From Salegentibacter sp. (GTDB lineage Bacteria > Bacteroidota > Bacteroidia > Flavobacteriales > Flavobacteriaceae): DNA of 64,000 nucleotides. The DNA is taken from contig CP051246.1 of assembly GCA_017795085.1 (NCBI GenBank), forward strand, positions 2,482,514 to 2,546,513. The letters are read 5' to 3'. Positions within the stretch are counted from its first letter, which is position 1. Each line of letters begins with the position of its first letter. The notes beneath the pieces are model-generated. The model saw nothing but the letters and a program-made list of their open reading frames with translations. It searched no databases and had not been told where the DNA came from. This document shows positions 17,650 through 26,344 of the stretch, one piece after another. The position numbers and the translations under genes are program-made.

Positions 17650-18777
17650 TTAATTTAAAGCGACTTTCAAAGCCTCAAATAACTTATCAAAATGTTCTTT
17701 CTGAATATTCAAAGGCGGTAAAATTCGCAACAGATTTTTATTTGCTGCGGCACCGGTAAAAATATGATGTTCAAAAAGCAGGTTTTTTCGAAGTTCGGCA
17801 ATCTCGAAATCGAATTCCAAACCAATCATTAATCCACGACCTTTTACCTTTTTTATCTGCGGAATTTCGTCGGCTTTTTCTTTTACATATTCAAACAAAT
17901 CAGAAGCATTCTTCAACAGGTTTTCATCCTGAATAACTTCCAAAACGGAAATCCCAGCCGCACAGGCTAAATGATTTCCACCAAAGGTAGTTCCCAACAT
18001 TCCTATTGTGGCTTCAATTTTTTTATCGATTAAAATTCCGCCAACCGGAAAGCCATTACCCATTCCCTTTGCCATAGAAATCACATCGGGCCGAATATTA
18101 TGCTTCTGAAAAGCAAAAAATTCACCGGTTCTTCCGTAACCAGCCTGAACTTCATCAGCAATGCTTAACGCATCGTATTTTTCACATAAATGAGTAATAT
18201 TCTGATAAAACTCAGTGGAAGCTTCATCGAGTCCGCCAACACCCTGAATCACTTCAAAAATCACAGCGGCAACATCACCTTTTTTTAATTCATTTTCTAA
18301 ACTTTCTGTATCTTCAAAAGCAAGTTTTGTTGCTTTATGTCCTGAATTAAAGGGCGATTGAATTTTGGGGTTATCAGTAACCGCCACTACCCCGGAAGTT
18401 CTTCCGTGGAAAGCTTTTTCAAAATAAATTACCCGATCTTTGCCAGTGTGAAAAGAAGCGACTTTCAATGCATTTTCATTCGCTTCAGCACCGGAATTAC
18501 ATAAAAACAAATTATAATCTTTAACCCCAGAAATTTTTTCAAGTTTTTCGGCCAATTCCACCTGCAAAGGATTTTTAACCGAATTGGAATAAAATCCAAT
18601 TTTCTGTACTTGTTCAGAAAGTGCTTTTACATATTCGGGATGGGAATGACCGATAGAAATTACCGCGTGGCCACCATATAAATCGAGGTATTTTTCACCA
18701 TTTTCCTCAAAAACATAATTGCCTTCGCCTTTTACCGGCGTAATATCGTAAAGTGGATAAACATCAAATAAATCCAT
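17650..18777 (-). CDS. argD: Acetylornithine/succinylornithine aminotransferase
   Basis: This PLP-dependent class III aminotransferase converts N-acylglutamate semialdehyde to N-acylornithine. It has 375 residues. Visible are the PLP-phosphate loop NSGAEANENALK, the FHGRTSG motif, the aspartate in ADEVQAGYGRTG, and the Schiff-base lysine in ISMAKGMGNGFPVGG. It lies two bases after proC, so the two are probably co-translated. Because ArgF' here is of the succinyl type, the physiological substrate is probably the succinylated intermediate. Confidence 0.95.
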   Translation of the reverse strand: MDLFDVYPLYDITPVKGEGNYVFEENGEKYLDLYGGHAVISIGHSHPEYVKALSEQVQKIGFYSNSVKNPLQVELAEKLEKISGVKDYNLFLCNSGAEANENALKVASFHTGKDRVIYFEKAFHGRTSGVVAVTDNPKIQSPFNSGHKATKLAFEDTESLENELKKGDVAAVIFEVIQGVGGLDEASTEFYQNITHLCEKYDALSIADEVQAGYGRTGEFFAFQKHNIRPDVISMAKGMGNGFPVGGILIDKKIEATIGMLGTTFGGNHLACAAGISVLEVIQDENLLKNASDLFEYVKEKADEIPQIKKVKGRGLMIGLEFDFEIAELRKNLLFEHHIFTGAAANKNLLRILPPLNIQKEHFDKLFEALKVALN

Positions 18778-18779
18778 AA

Positions 18780-19574
18780 TTATTGTTCTGAAATTGTATT
18801 AATTTTTTTAAACGAAGCCTGAATTCCTTTAATCAGAGATGAACTTAAGCCGTTGTGTTCCATTTCATTTAGCCCTTCAATGGTACAGCCACGTGGCGTG
18901 GTAACCTTATCGATTTCTTCTTCCGGATGTTTGCCCGATTCAATAAGCAAACTCGCAGCGCCCAAACAGGTTTGCATCGAAAGTTCGTGAGCGTCTTTAG
19001 CGTCAAAACCAAGTTGTACTGCGCCTTGTGTGGTAGCGCGAATTAAGCGCATCCAAAAAGCAATGCCACTAGCACAAATAACCGTGGCGGCCTGCATTTT
19101 ATTTTCAGGAATAATTATACTGGTTCCCAAACGATTAAAAATAGCTTCAGCAATGGCTATACGCTTTTGACCTTTTTCATTACTGCACAAACAAGTCATC
19201 GATTTCCCAACGGCAATCGCTGTATTAGGCATAGAACGAATAATAAATTGTTCCTCACCTACAATCGCTTCCATCCTCGGAATTTTAAACCCGGTAACCG
19301 TTGAAATTAGCACATGCTTTTCGGTAAGCTCGTCTTTAATTTCATCTAAAATCCGTTCAAACTGTGTAGGCTGCACAGCAAAAATTAAGATATCGGAATT
19401 CTGAACCGCTTTAAGGTTATCACTGGTCACAGTCACTTTTGAATATTCCTCGTAATCGGCAATATCCTCAGCTTTACGGCGCGTAAGATAAAGCGTGGTA
19501 AAAGCATTGTTTACAATCAGGCCTTTGGCAATAGAAAGGCCTAAGTTCCCGGCCCCGATAATAGCTATTTTCAT
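18780..19574 (-). CDS. proC: Pyrroline-5-carboxylate reductase
   Basis: ProC reduces pyrroline-5-carboxylate to proline. The Rossmann motif IAIIGAGNLGLSIAKG opens the protein. The C-terminal dimer domain has VTTPRGCTIEGLNEME, the family signature. I place the start at the internal ATG (19574), just before the dinucleotide-binding strand; an upstream in-frame ATG at 19604 would add ten residues (MVKMPTKTKN) that do not belong to the fold. Its position inside the arginine cluster, between argC and argD, suggests shared control of proline and arginine made from glutamate. Confidence 0.93.
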   Translation of the reverse strand: MKIAIIGAGNLGLSIAKGLIVNNAFTTLYLTRRKAEDIADYEEYSKVTVTSDNLKAVQNSDILIFAVQPTQFERILDEIKDELTEKHVLISTVTGFKIPRMEAIVGEEQFIIRSMPNTAIAVGKSMTCLCSNEKGQKRIAIAEAIFNRLGTSIIIPENKMQAATVICASGIAFWMRLIRATTQGAVQLGFDAKDAHELSMQTCLGAASLLIESGKHPEEEIDKVTTPRGCTIEGLNEMEHNGLSSSLIKGIQASFKKINTISEQ

Positions 19575-19602
19575 ATTTTTGGTTTTAGTTGGCATTTTAA
19601 CC

Positions 19603-19634
19603 AAACCTCACAGGTTTTGAAAACCTGTGAGGTT
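19603..19634. repeat. Perfect 15-base-arm palindrome upstream of proC
   Basis: AAACCTCACAGGTTT and AAACCTGTGAGGTTT are separated by TG. The U-tract is too short to call it an intrinsic terminator, and it sits inside the cluster between argC and proC. Confidence 0.8.
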
Positions 19635-19653
19635 TTAATTCCCCAGTGATTTA

Positions 19654-19680
19654 GATCCTGAAACAAGTTCAGGATGACGT
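19654..19680. repeat. Palindromic intergenic repeat (ATCCTGAA/TTCAGGAT family)
   Basis: ATCCTGAA-ACAAG-TTCAGGAT followed by GACGTT, identical over 27 bases to the copy at 22016-22042. Confidence 0.75.
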
Positions 19681-19716
19681 TCAACTTTTACATTCGCGTA
19701 TTAGTGCCATATCTCC

Positions 19717-20679
19717 TTAAAAATAATTCGCTTTTAAATTTAAGCCTGCGGATTCTTCAAAACCAAACATCAAATTCATATTTTGAACAGCCTGTCCCGA
19801 AGCGCCTTTCAATAAATTATCAATCACACTGGTGATTAGCAATTTATCATCAAATTTCTGAAGTCGCAATAATGCTTTATTCGTATTTACGACCTGTTTT
19901 AAGTGAATCGCTTCTTCGCTTATATGCGTAAAAACGGCATCATTATAAATTTTAGAAAAAATTTCCTGTGCCTCTTCTAAACTTTCTGAAAATTTAGTGT
20001 AAGCCGTACAATGAATTCCCCGGGAAAAATCTCCCCGATTTGGAATAAAATTTATCACTGGAAGTTCATTTTCCTGCAAGTTCTTTACACTCTGCCCAAT
20101 TTCATTTAAATGTTGATGTTCAAAAGCCTTATAGCTTGAAAAATTATTGTCCCTCCAGGTAAAATGCGTTGTTGCCGAAAGTGATGTTCCAGCCCCGGTT
20201 GCACCGGTAACGGCATTTACGTGGACTTCATCCTTTAACAAGCCTGCTTTGGCAAGTGGTAAAATAGCCAAACTAATTGCCGTAGCAAAACAACCGGGAT
20301 TTGCTATGAAATCGGCTTTTTGAAGATTTTCCTTATTGAATTCCGGCAAACCGTAAACAAAATCGTGTTTTCCCGCTATTCGATAATCGGTACTTAAGTC
20401 AACGATTTTTGTTCCGGAAGAAAATTCATTCTTCTCCAGGAATTTCACTGAATTTCCGTGGCCCAGACATAAAAAAACAACATCTACCTTCTTATTGATT
20501 TCCCCACTGAATTTTAAATCGGTTTCCCCTACCAAATCCTGGTGAATCCCCGAAACCGGTTTTCCAGGCTGTGAGGTACTGTAGACAAAATCGATTTCCA
20601 CCTCGGGATGGTGCAATAAAATCCTGATTAATTCCCCGGCGGTATAACCCGCTCCGCCTATTATTCCTGCTTTTATCAT
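19717..20679 (-). CDS. argC: N-acetyl-gamma-glutamyl-phosphate reductase
   Basis: ArgC reduces N-acylglutamyl phosphate to the semialdehyde with NADPH. It has 320 residues. The nucleotide-binding start GIIGGAGYTAGELIRIL, the catalytic cysteine Cys130 in ANPGCFATA and the later HQHLNEIGQ are all present. It overlaps argG by four bases, so the two are translationally coupled. Confidence 0.96.
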   Translation of the reverse strand: MIKAGIIGGAGYTAGELIRILLHHPEVEIDFVYSTSQPGKPVSGIHQDLVGETDLKFSGEINKKVDVVFLCLGHGNSVKFLEKNEFSSGTKIVDLSTDYRIAGKHDFVYGLPEFNKENLQKADFIANPGCFATAISLAILPLAKAGLLKDEVHVNAVTGATGAGTSLSATTHFTWRDNNFSSYKAFEHQHLNEIGQSVKNLQENELPVINFIPNRGDFSRGIHCTAYTKFSESLEEAQEIFSKIYNDAVFTHISEEAIHLKQVVNTNKALLRLQKFDDKLLITSVIDNLLKGASGQAVQNMNLMFGFEESAGLNLKANYF

Positions 20680-21863
20680 TTCTCTCCGTTTACGTGTTGA
20701 TAGATTTTCCCGGCGTTGGAAAGGATTTTTATAAAACCTTTGGCATCATCAGCCGTCCAGGCTTTATTTTCCTCTCCATAATTTCCAAATCCGCTATTCA
20801 TCAAATCATTTTCGGAAGAAATTCCGTCTAAGGTAAATCGATAAGGATGTAGCGTCACGTAAACTTCGCCACTCACCTGCTGTTGAGAGCTTTCTAAAAA
20901 GGCTTCCAAATCACGCATTACCGGGTCAAGGTAAATCCCTTCGTGCAAATGTGTACCGTACCAATTTGCCAGATAATCCTTATGCTGCAACTGCCATTTA
21001 CTAAGCGTATGTTTTTCCAGTAAATGATGCGCTTTAATGATAATTTGCGCTGCGGAAGCTTCAAAACCAACGCGGCCTTTTATACCTATTATCGTATCGC
21101 CTACGTGAATATCACGGCCAATAGCATATTTTGAAGCAATTTTCTCTAAAATTTCAATGTTTTTCTCCGGCGAATTTTCTTTTCCCTCAATTCCCGTTAA
21201 TTCGCCTTTTGTAAATTGAAGACTGATTTTTTTAGCATCTTTTTCCTGAAGTTGGGAAGGATAAGCAGATTCCGGCAGAGGTTTTTCTGAAGTTAAGGTT
21301 TCATCGCCGCCAACGCTAGTACCCCAAAGCCCTTTATTTACCGAATACTTCGATTTTTCCCAGTTCATATCTACCCCGTTTTGCTGTAGATATTCAATCT
21401 CTTCCTGGCGGCTGAGTTGCTTATCCCGAATTGGTGTGATTATTTCAATTTCCGGGGCTATTATTTGAAAAATCATATCAAATCGCACCTGGTCGTTTCC
21501 AGCTCCGGTACTACCGTGAGCGATATATTTTGCCCCGATTTCTTTCGCGTAATTAATAATTTCAATCGCCTGCACAATTCGTTCGGCACTTACGGAAAGC
21601 GGATAAGTATTATTTTTTAAAACATTACCAAAAATAAGATACTTCACTACTTTTTGATAGAATGAAGCTACCGCATCAATATTTTTATAGGTTTTTGCCC
21701 CGATTTTTTGGGCATTATCTCCTATTTTTTTGACTTCTTCTTCAGAAAATCCGCCGGTATTTACGCTCACCGCGTGGACTTCAAAGTTCTCTTCTTTTGA
21801 TAAATATTTTGCACAATACGAGGTGTCCAATCCTCCGCTGTATGCTATAACTACTTTTTTCAT
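20676..21863 (-). CDS. argG: Argininosuccinate synthase
   Basis: ArgG joins citrulline and aspartate at the cost of ATP. Its 395 residues include the ATP pyrophosphatase P-loop AYSGGLDTSYCAKYL and the HGSTGAGNDQVRFD motif; GMGNDQ-type residues for citrulline and aspartate are conserved. It is the second gene of the cluster, after the GNAT gene, with a 221-base gap that contains two intergenic repeats. Confidence 0.96.
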   Translation of the reverse strand: MKKVVIAYSGGLDTSYCAKYLSKEENFEVHAVSVNTGGFSEEEVKKIGDNAQKIGAKTYKNIDAVASFYQKVVKYLIFGNVLKNNTYPLSVSAERIVQAIEIINYAKEIGAKYIAHGSTGAGNDQVRFDMIFQIIAPEIEIITPIRDKQLSRQEEIEYLQQNGVDMNWEKSKYSVNKGLWGTSVGGDETLTSEKPLPESAYPSQLQEKDAKKISLQFTKGELTGIEGKENSPEKNIEILEKIASKYAIGRDIHVGDTIIGIKGRVGFEASAAQIIIKAHHLLEKHTLSKWQLQHKDYLANWYGTHLHEGIYLDPVMRDLEAFLESSQQQVSGEVYVTLHPYRFTLDGISSENDLMNSGFGNYGEENKAWTADDAKGFIKILSNAGKIYQHVNGEK

Positions 21864-21924
21864 TCTTTGTAATTTATCGCAGGTTTCGCCACGAATTCGC
21901 TAATATTATTTTATCTTCTCAAAC

Positions 21925-21960
21925 TCACTTTTTGACTACGCTCAAAGTGACAGGAATCTT
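21925..21960. repeat. Intergenic repeat related to the IS110 target
   Basis: TCACTTT-TTGACTACGCTC-AAAGTGA is a palindrome with the core GACTACGCTCAAAGTGACA. This is close to the reconstructed IS110 target GACTGCGCTCAAACTGACA. Confidence 0.6.
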
Positions 21961-22015
21961 TATTTTTTTTATATTCATTTCACTTCCCAGGTCTTTTCAA
22001 GTTCCAGGGAATTAG

Positions 22016-22042
22016 ATCCTGAAACAAGTTCAGGATGACGTT
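22016..22042. repeat. Palindromic intergenic repeat (ATCCTGAA/TTCAGGAT family)
   Basis: Same 27 bases as the copy at 19654-19680, in the argG-GNAT gap. Confidence 0.75.
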
Positions 22043-22084
22043 ATTAATATTCCCTTTCCGGGGAGGATGTCCGCAGAGGGAGGT

Positions 22085-22720
22085 TTATTTCTCCTTTTTA
22101 TAAAACAAAGTTTGTTTAATATGTTTCAACCTTTTAAAAGCTTTACTGTTAAACCTGCTTTTCTTTTTTCCCGGGTTATTTGTTTTCTTTTCCTGCTTTC
22201 TTTCAGGATCGTACATCATCCCCGTGCAAAGGCACATTTTTCTTTCAGTACGAGTTAAGATATCGTAATTTTTACAGGTTTGGCATCCCTTCCAGAAGGC
22301 TTCATCATCGGTTAATTCTGAAAAAGTCACAGGCTGATATCCCAACTCGTAATTGATTTTCATCACGGCTAAACCGGTGGTAATTCCGAAGATTTTAGCC
22401 TTGGGATATTTTTCTCTGGAATGGGCAAAAATTACTTTTTTAATGTCTTTGGCCAGCCCCATATTTCGATAATCGGGATGCACAATAAGTCCGGAATTAG
22501 CCACATACCTGTCGTGACTCCAGGTTTCAATATAACAGAAACCGGCAAACTTCTCACCATCAAGGGCGATTACAGCGTTGCCTTTTTCCATTTTATTAAT
22601 CACGTATTCAGGTGTACGTCTGGCTATGCCGGTACCTCGAACCTTTGCAGATTCTTCGATATTTTTACAAATGATCTCCGCGTAATGCGCGTGGGATTTA
22701 TTAGCAATGATAATTTTCAT
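22085..22720 (-). CDS. GNAT-family acyltransferase heading the arginine cluster; candidate acylglutamate synthase
   Basis: This 211-residue protein has a GNAT fold: the acyl-CoA binding segment VHPDYRNMGLAKDIKKVIF sits around residues 80-100. The C-terminal part has four cysteines in a WKGCQTCKNYD...CLCTG pattern, then a basic tail. It is the first gene of a cluster that contains all other arginine genes but no recognisable argA or argJ. It is therefore the obvious candidate for making N-acetyl- or N-succinylglutamate. That function is inference from position; the family name only guarantees acyl-CoA-dependent transfer. Confidence 0.8.
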   Translation of the reverse strand: MKIIIANKSHAHYAEIICKNIEESAKVRGTGIARRTPEYVINKMEKGNAVIALDGEKFAGFCYIETWSHDRYVANSGLIVHPDYRNMGLAKDIKKVIFAHSREKYPKAKIFGITTGLAVMKINYELGYQPVTFSELTDDEAFWKGCQTCKNYDILTRTERKMCLCTGMMYDPERKQEKKTNNPGKKKSRFNSKAFKRLKHIKQTLFYKKEK

Positions 22721-23054
22721 TAGCTAAATGCTTAAAGGTTGAAATTAAAACTGAATATTTTTCTCGAAGGGGGAACCGGACTCACCTAAGTTCCAAAATA
22801 ATTACACACGCACAAACGTGCGACGCGGGAAGCGGCGGCGCAAGCCTATCTCTTCAGGAGTTATCCTGAATTCCGGTTTGTTTGCTATGTAATTTGGTAG
22901 TTTCAAAAGAGTGATAATTTCAAATAATATTAATACAAAAGAAAAATTTCGCTTACCGGCCACAGCGCGGGCGGAAGCGAAATACAGGATATATTATTTG
23001 ATTCATTGTTATCACGTTGTAAAACTACATTATTTTTTTTACCAACAAAAATAT
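22721..23054. other. Intergenic region between the arg cluster start and the ilv operon end
   Basis: It holds the ilv terminator, a GC-rich patch around 22804-22850 with CGCAC-AAA-CGTGCG, and TTCAGGA/TCCTGAA. It must also hold the promoter of the arginine cluster, which I could not place. No coding frame is supported. Confidence 0.5.
22938..22983 (-). terminator. Terminator of the ilv operon
   Basis: ATTTCGCTT and AAGCGAAAT form a 9-base stem, with further GC pairing inside (CCG/CGG). On the minus strand it is followed by TTTTTCTTTT, about 70 bases past the ilvA stop. Confidence 0.75.
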
Positions 23055-24329
23055 TCAGACTAAATATTGAAACAAATTAGGTTTATCATTTAAATATTCC
23101 CCGTAAAAGTTCTTTGCTTTCATTCGTTTAACCAAAGGTTTGAAATCAGCCGGGTCATTAAGTTCTATCCCAACAACAGCTGGACCATTTTCCCGATGAT
23201 GCTTTTTTGAATATTCAAAATGTGTAATATCATCATTTGGCCCTAAAACCTTGGCTACAAATTCTTTTAAAGCCCCTGCCCTTTGCGGAAAACTTACCAC
23301 AAAATAGTGTTTTAAACCTGCATATAGTAAAGCACGTTCTTTAATTTCAGCAGTTCGTGTAATATCGTTATTACTCCCACTTACCACACAAACCACGTTT
23401 TTGCCTTTAATTTCATCAGCAAAAAAATCAAGTGCGCAAATGGCCATTGCCCCCGCAGGTTCTACTACAATTGCATCCTGGTTATATAAATCAAGAATAG
23501 TCTGGCAGATTTTGCCTTCCGGCACGGTTACCATTTTATCAAGATTCTCTTTACAAATAGCAAAATTCCGGCTCCCTACTTTTTGAACCGCCGCGCCATC
23601 AACAAAGCGTTCGATATTTTCAAGCTCTACCAGTTTTCCTTTTTTCAAAGAAGCCGTCATAGAAGGAGCCCCCTCAGGTTCAATTCCTATAATTTTGGTA
23701 TTGGGCGACAACTCTTTAAATACTGAAGAAAGCCCAGCCAATAAACCTCCACCGCCTAGGGGCGCCAATACATAATCAATAGGTTCTGTGGCCTGCTCAA
23801 TAATTTCAAGACCAATCGTGGCCTGGCCTTCAATTACCTTTTCATCATCAAAAGGATGAATAAAAACCTGACCGTATTTTTCGCCGTGTTTTAGCGCATT
23901 TTTAAAAGAATCATCAAAAGTATCCCCTTTTAGAACCACTTCTACCCATTGCCCGCCAAACATTTCAGTTTGTTTTACTTTTTGGCGTGGTGTGGTACCC
24001 GGCATATAAATTACTCCTTTTACCTGTAATTTGTTACAGGCAAAAGCCACACCCTGGGCATGATTTCCGGCACTGGCGCAAATCACTCCTTTTTCAAGCT
24101 GTTCTATAGACAAACTTGAAATTTTGTTATAAGCACCGCGAATTTTATAAGAGCGTACCTGTTGCAAATCTTCCCTTTTCAGGAAAATATTGGCATCAAA
24201 TCGGTGACTATAAGTAAAAGAAGGTGCGAGGGGCGTTTTTATCACCACATTGGAAATACGCCCCGCAGCTTCTTTTACATCAGTTAATTTTGGTCTATAT
24301 GTTTGGTTTTCTGCCACCAAAGTTCCCAT
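23055..24329 (-). CDS. ilvA: Threonine ammonia-lyase (threonine dehydratase)
   Basis: IlvA deaminates threonine to 2-oxobutanoate, the entry to isoleucine. It has 424 residues. The PLP lysine is in RSYKIRGAYNKI, the glycine loop is LGGGGLLAGLS, and the C-terminal part (from about 330) has one ACT-like regulatory segment with FPQRAGALKEF. One such domain, rather than two, fits the shorter class of biosynthetic enzyme. Its start overlaps the ilvC stop by one base, as the last gene of the operon. Confidence 0.95.
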   Translation of the reverse strand: MGTLVAENQTYRPKLTDVKEAAGRISNVVIKTPLAPSFTYSHRFDANIFLKREDLQQVRSYKIRGAYNKISSLSIEQLEKGVICASAGNHAQGVAFACNKLQVKGVIYMPGTTPRQKVKQTEMFGGQWVEVVLKGDTFDDSFKNALKHGEKYGQVFIHPFDDEKVIEGQATIGLEIIEQATEPIDYVLAPLGGGGLLAGLSSVFKELSPNTKIIGIEPEGAPSMTASLKKGKLVELENIERFVDGAAVQKVGSRNFAICKENLDKMVTVPEGKICQTILDLYNQDAIVVEPAGAMAICALDFFADEIKGKNVVCVVSGSNNDITRTAEIKERALLYAGLKHYFVVSFPQRAGALKEFVAKVLGPNDDITHFEYSKKHHRENGPAVVGIELNDPADFKPLVKRMKAKNFYGEYLNDKPNLFQYLV

Positions 24330-25807
24330 TATTCCTGTATTTTCTTCATAGCGGTCATCGCTTTTCTAAGCACACCCCCAACTATTTCTACAGGATGTTG
24401 ACGCATCGCATCATTTACTGCGATTAATTCCTGGTTATCAACACCTGTATATTCAGTTCCATAAGATTTACCAATTACATCAGCTTCTAATGAATTAACA
24501 TAATCTTTAATCAATGGTTTTGCTGAATGATCGAACAGGTAGCAACCGTATTCGGCCGTATCTGAAATAATGCGGTTCATTTCAAATAATTTCTTACGTG
24601 CAATGGTATTGGCGATAAGCGGAGTTTCGTGCAATGACTCATAATAAGCCGATTCTGCAATAATTCCTGCTTCTACCATAGTTTCAAAAGCCAATTCTAC
24701 CCCAGATTTCACGAAAGCTACCAATAGCACTCCTTTATCAAAAAATTCCTGCTCTTTGATCTCTTCGGAAGTTGCTTCGGTTTTTTCAAAAGCGGTTTCA
24801 CCAGTCGCAGCACGCCATTCCAGTAATTCTTTATCATTGTTCGCCCAGTCACGCATCATTCGGCTACTGAATTCTCCAGAAATAATATCATCCATATGCT
24901 TTTGAAAAAGCGGACGCATTTGCTCTTTTAATTCTTCTGAAATCTCATCAGCCCGTAATTTTGCAGGATTTGAAAGACGGTCCATCATGTTGGTAATTCC
25001 ACCGTGTTTCAAAGCTTCAGTAATAGTTTCCCAACCATACTGAATTAATTTGGCAGCGTATGAAGGCTCAACACCATCGGCTACCATTTTATCGAAACTC
25101 AGAATAGATCCGGTTTGAAGCACGCCACACAAAATGGTTTGCTCTCCCATTAAATCTGATTTTACTTCAGCAACAAAAGAAGATTCCAACACTCCCGCGC
25201 GATCTCCCCCGGTTGCCACAGCATAAGCTTTTGCCCATTCCAGACCACTTCCATTTGGATCATTTTCCGGGTGAACAGCGATTAAAGTAGGTACTCCAAA
25301 TCCGCGTTTATATTCTTCCCGAACTTCAGAACCCGGACATTTAGGAGCAACCATAATTACGGTAATATCTTCCCGAATTTTCATTCCCTCTTCCACGATG
25401 TTGAATCCGTGAGAATATGAAAGTGTCGCTCCCTTTTTAATAAACGGCATAATCGATTCGATTACCGGCGTATGTTGCTTATCGGGCGTTAAATTGATTA
25501 CCAGATCGGCATCGGGAAGCAATTCTTCATAGGTTCCCACCGTAAAATTATTTTCTTTGGCATTTTTGTATGACTGGCGTTGTTCTTTAATTGCACCTTC
25601 TCGAAGCGCATACGAAATATCCAGACCACTGTCCCGCATATTAAGTCCCTGGTTTAAACCCTGGGAGCCACATCCTACAATTACTACCTTTTTACCTTTT
25701 AACGCAGCCACTCCTTCACTGAATTCGTCCTTTTCCATAAATCGGCAGGTTCCCAGCTGGGCCAATTGTTCCCTAAGCGGAAGGCTGTTAAAATAATTCT
25801 CCATCAT
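24329..25807 (-). CDS. ilvC: Ketol-acid reductoisomerase, class II (long form)
   Basis: IlvC rearranges and reduces acetolactate to dihydroxyisovalerate with NADPH and magnesium. At 492 residues it is the long class II type, with a duplicated C-terminal knotted domain, as in enterobacteria and Bacteroidota. The nucleotide loop [33 protein letters not shown] and [11 protein letters not shown] with metal-binding acids are all visible. It lies six bases after ilvN. Confidence 0.96.
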   Translation of the reverse strand: MMENYFNSLPLREQLAQLGTCRFMEKDEFSEGVAALKGKKVVIVGCGSQGLNQGLNMRDSGLDISYALREGAIKEQRQSYKNAKENNFTVGTYEELLPDADLVINLTPDKQHTPVIESIMPFIKKGATLSYSHGFNIVEEGMKIREDITVIMVAPKCPGSEVREEYKRGFGVPTLIAVHPENDPNGSGLEWAKAYAVATGGDRAGVLESSFVAEVKSDLMGEQTILCGVLQTGSILSFDKMVADGVEPSYAAKLIQYGWETITEALKHGGITNMMDRLSNPAKLRADEISEELKEQMRPLFQKHMDDIISGEFSSRMMRDWANNDKELLEWRAATGETAFEKTEATSEEIKEQEFFDKGVLLVAFVKSGVELAFETMVEAGIIAESAYYESLHETPLIANTIARKKLFEMNRIISDTAEYGCYLFDHSAKPLIKDYVNSLEADVIGKSYGTEYTGVDNQELIAVNDAMRQHPVEIVGGVLRKAMTAMKKIQE

Positions 25808-25813
25808 TTTATT

Positions 25814-26344
25814 TTAATTGGTTGTATTAAATTGTTCTAATAAATTTGAAATTCTCATCTCTTCCTTGGTTACTGCAATAGTTCCCGAACGCACAAACTG
25901 CATTAAGCCATATGGTTTTAGTTTTTCATATAAACTTTCGGTTTCACTACGCTTTCCGGTTTTTTCAATCACGAAAAAATTTGGGGTAACTGTTACGATA
26001 CGGGCGTTGGTTTCTTTTATAAAATCCTGAATATTAAAATCGTCCACAAAGTCTGAAGACCTTACTTTATACAAAGCGGTTTCCTGGTAAATCATTTCTT
26101 GATCGGTATGATAAAAAGCTTTGATTACCTCAATTTGCTTTTCTATTTGTTTCACCACTTTACCGATTTTCTCTTCGGTTTCCTGCACAACAATAATAAA
26201 GCGCATCACCCCTTCCACTTCACTTTTAGAAACAGTAACACTTTCAATATTTATATGGCGTTTAAGGAATATGGCCGCAATACGGCTCAATAAACCCACG
26301 TTGTTTTCCGTATAAATAGATATGGTATAATCTTTCTTTTCCAT
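25814..26344 (-). CDS. ilvN: Acetolactate synthase small (regulatory) subunit
   Basis: This is the regulatory partner of IlvB, 176 residues. An N-terminal ACT domain (SIYTENNVGLLSRIAAIFLKRHINIESVTVSKSE) binds valine in the family. A second domain follows, including ARIVTVTPNFFVIEKTGK. Its start touches the ilvB stop, so the subunits are coupled. Confidence 0.95.
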   Translation of the reverse strand: MEKKDYTISIYTENNVGLLSRIAAIFLKRHINIESVTVSKSEVEGVMRFIIVVQETEEKIGKVVKQIEKQIEVIKAFYHTDQEMIYQETALYKVRSSDFVDDFNIQDFIKETNARIVTVTPNFFVIEKTGKRSETESLYEKLKPYGLMQFVRSGTIAVTKEEMRISNLLEQFNTTN

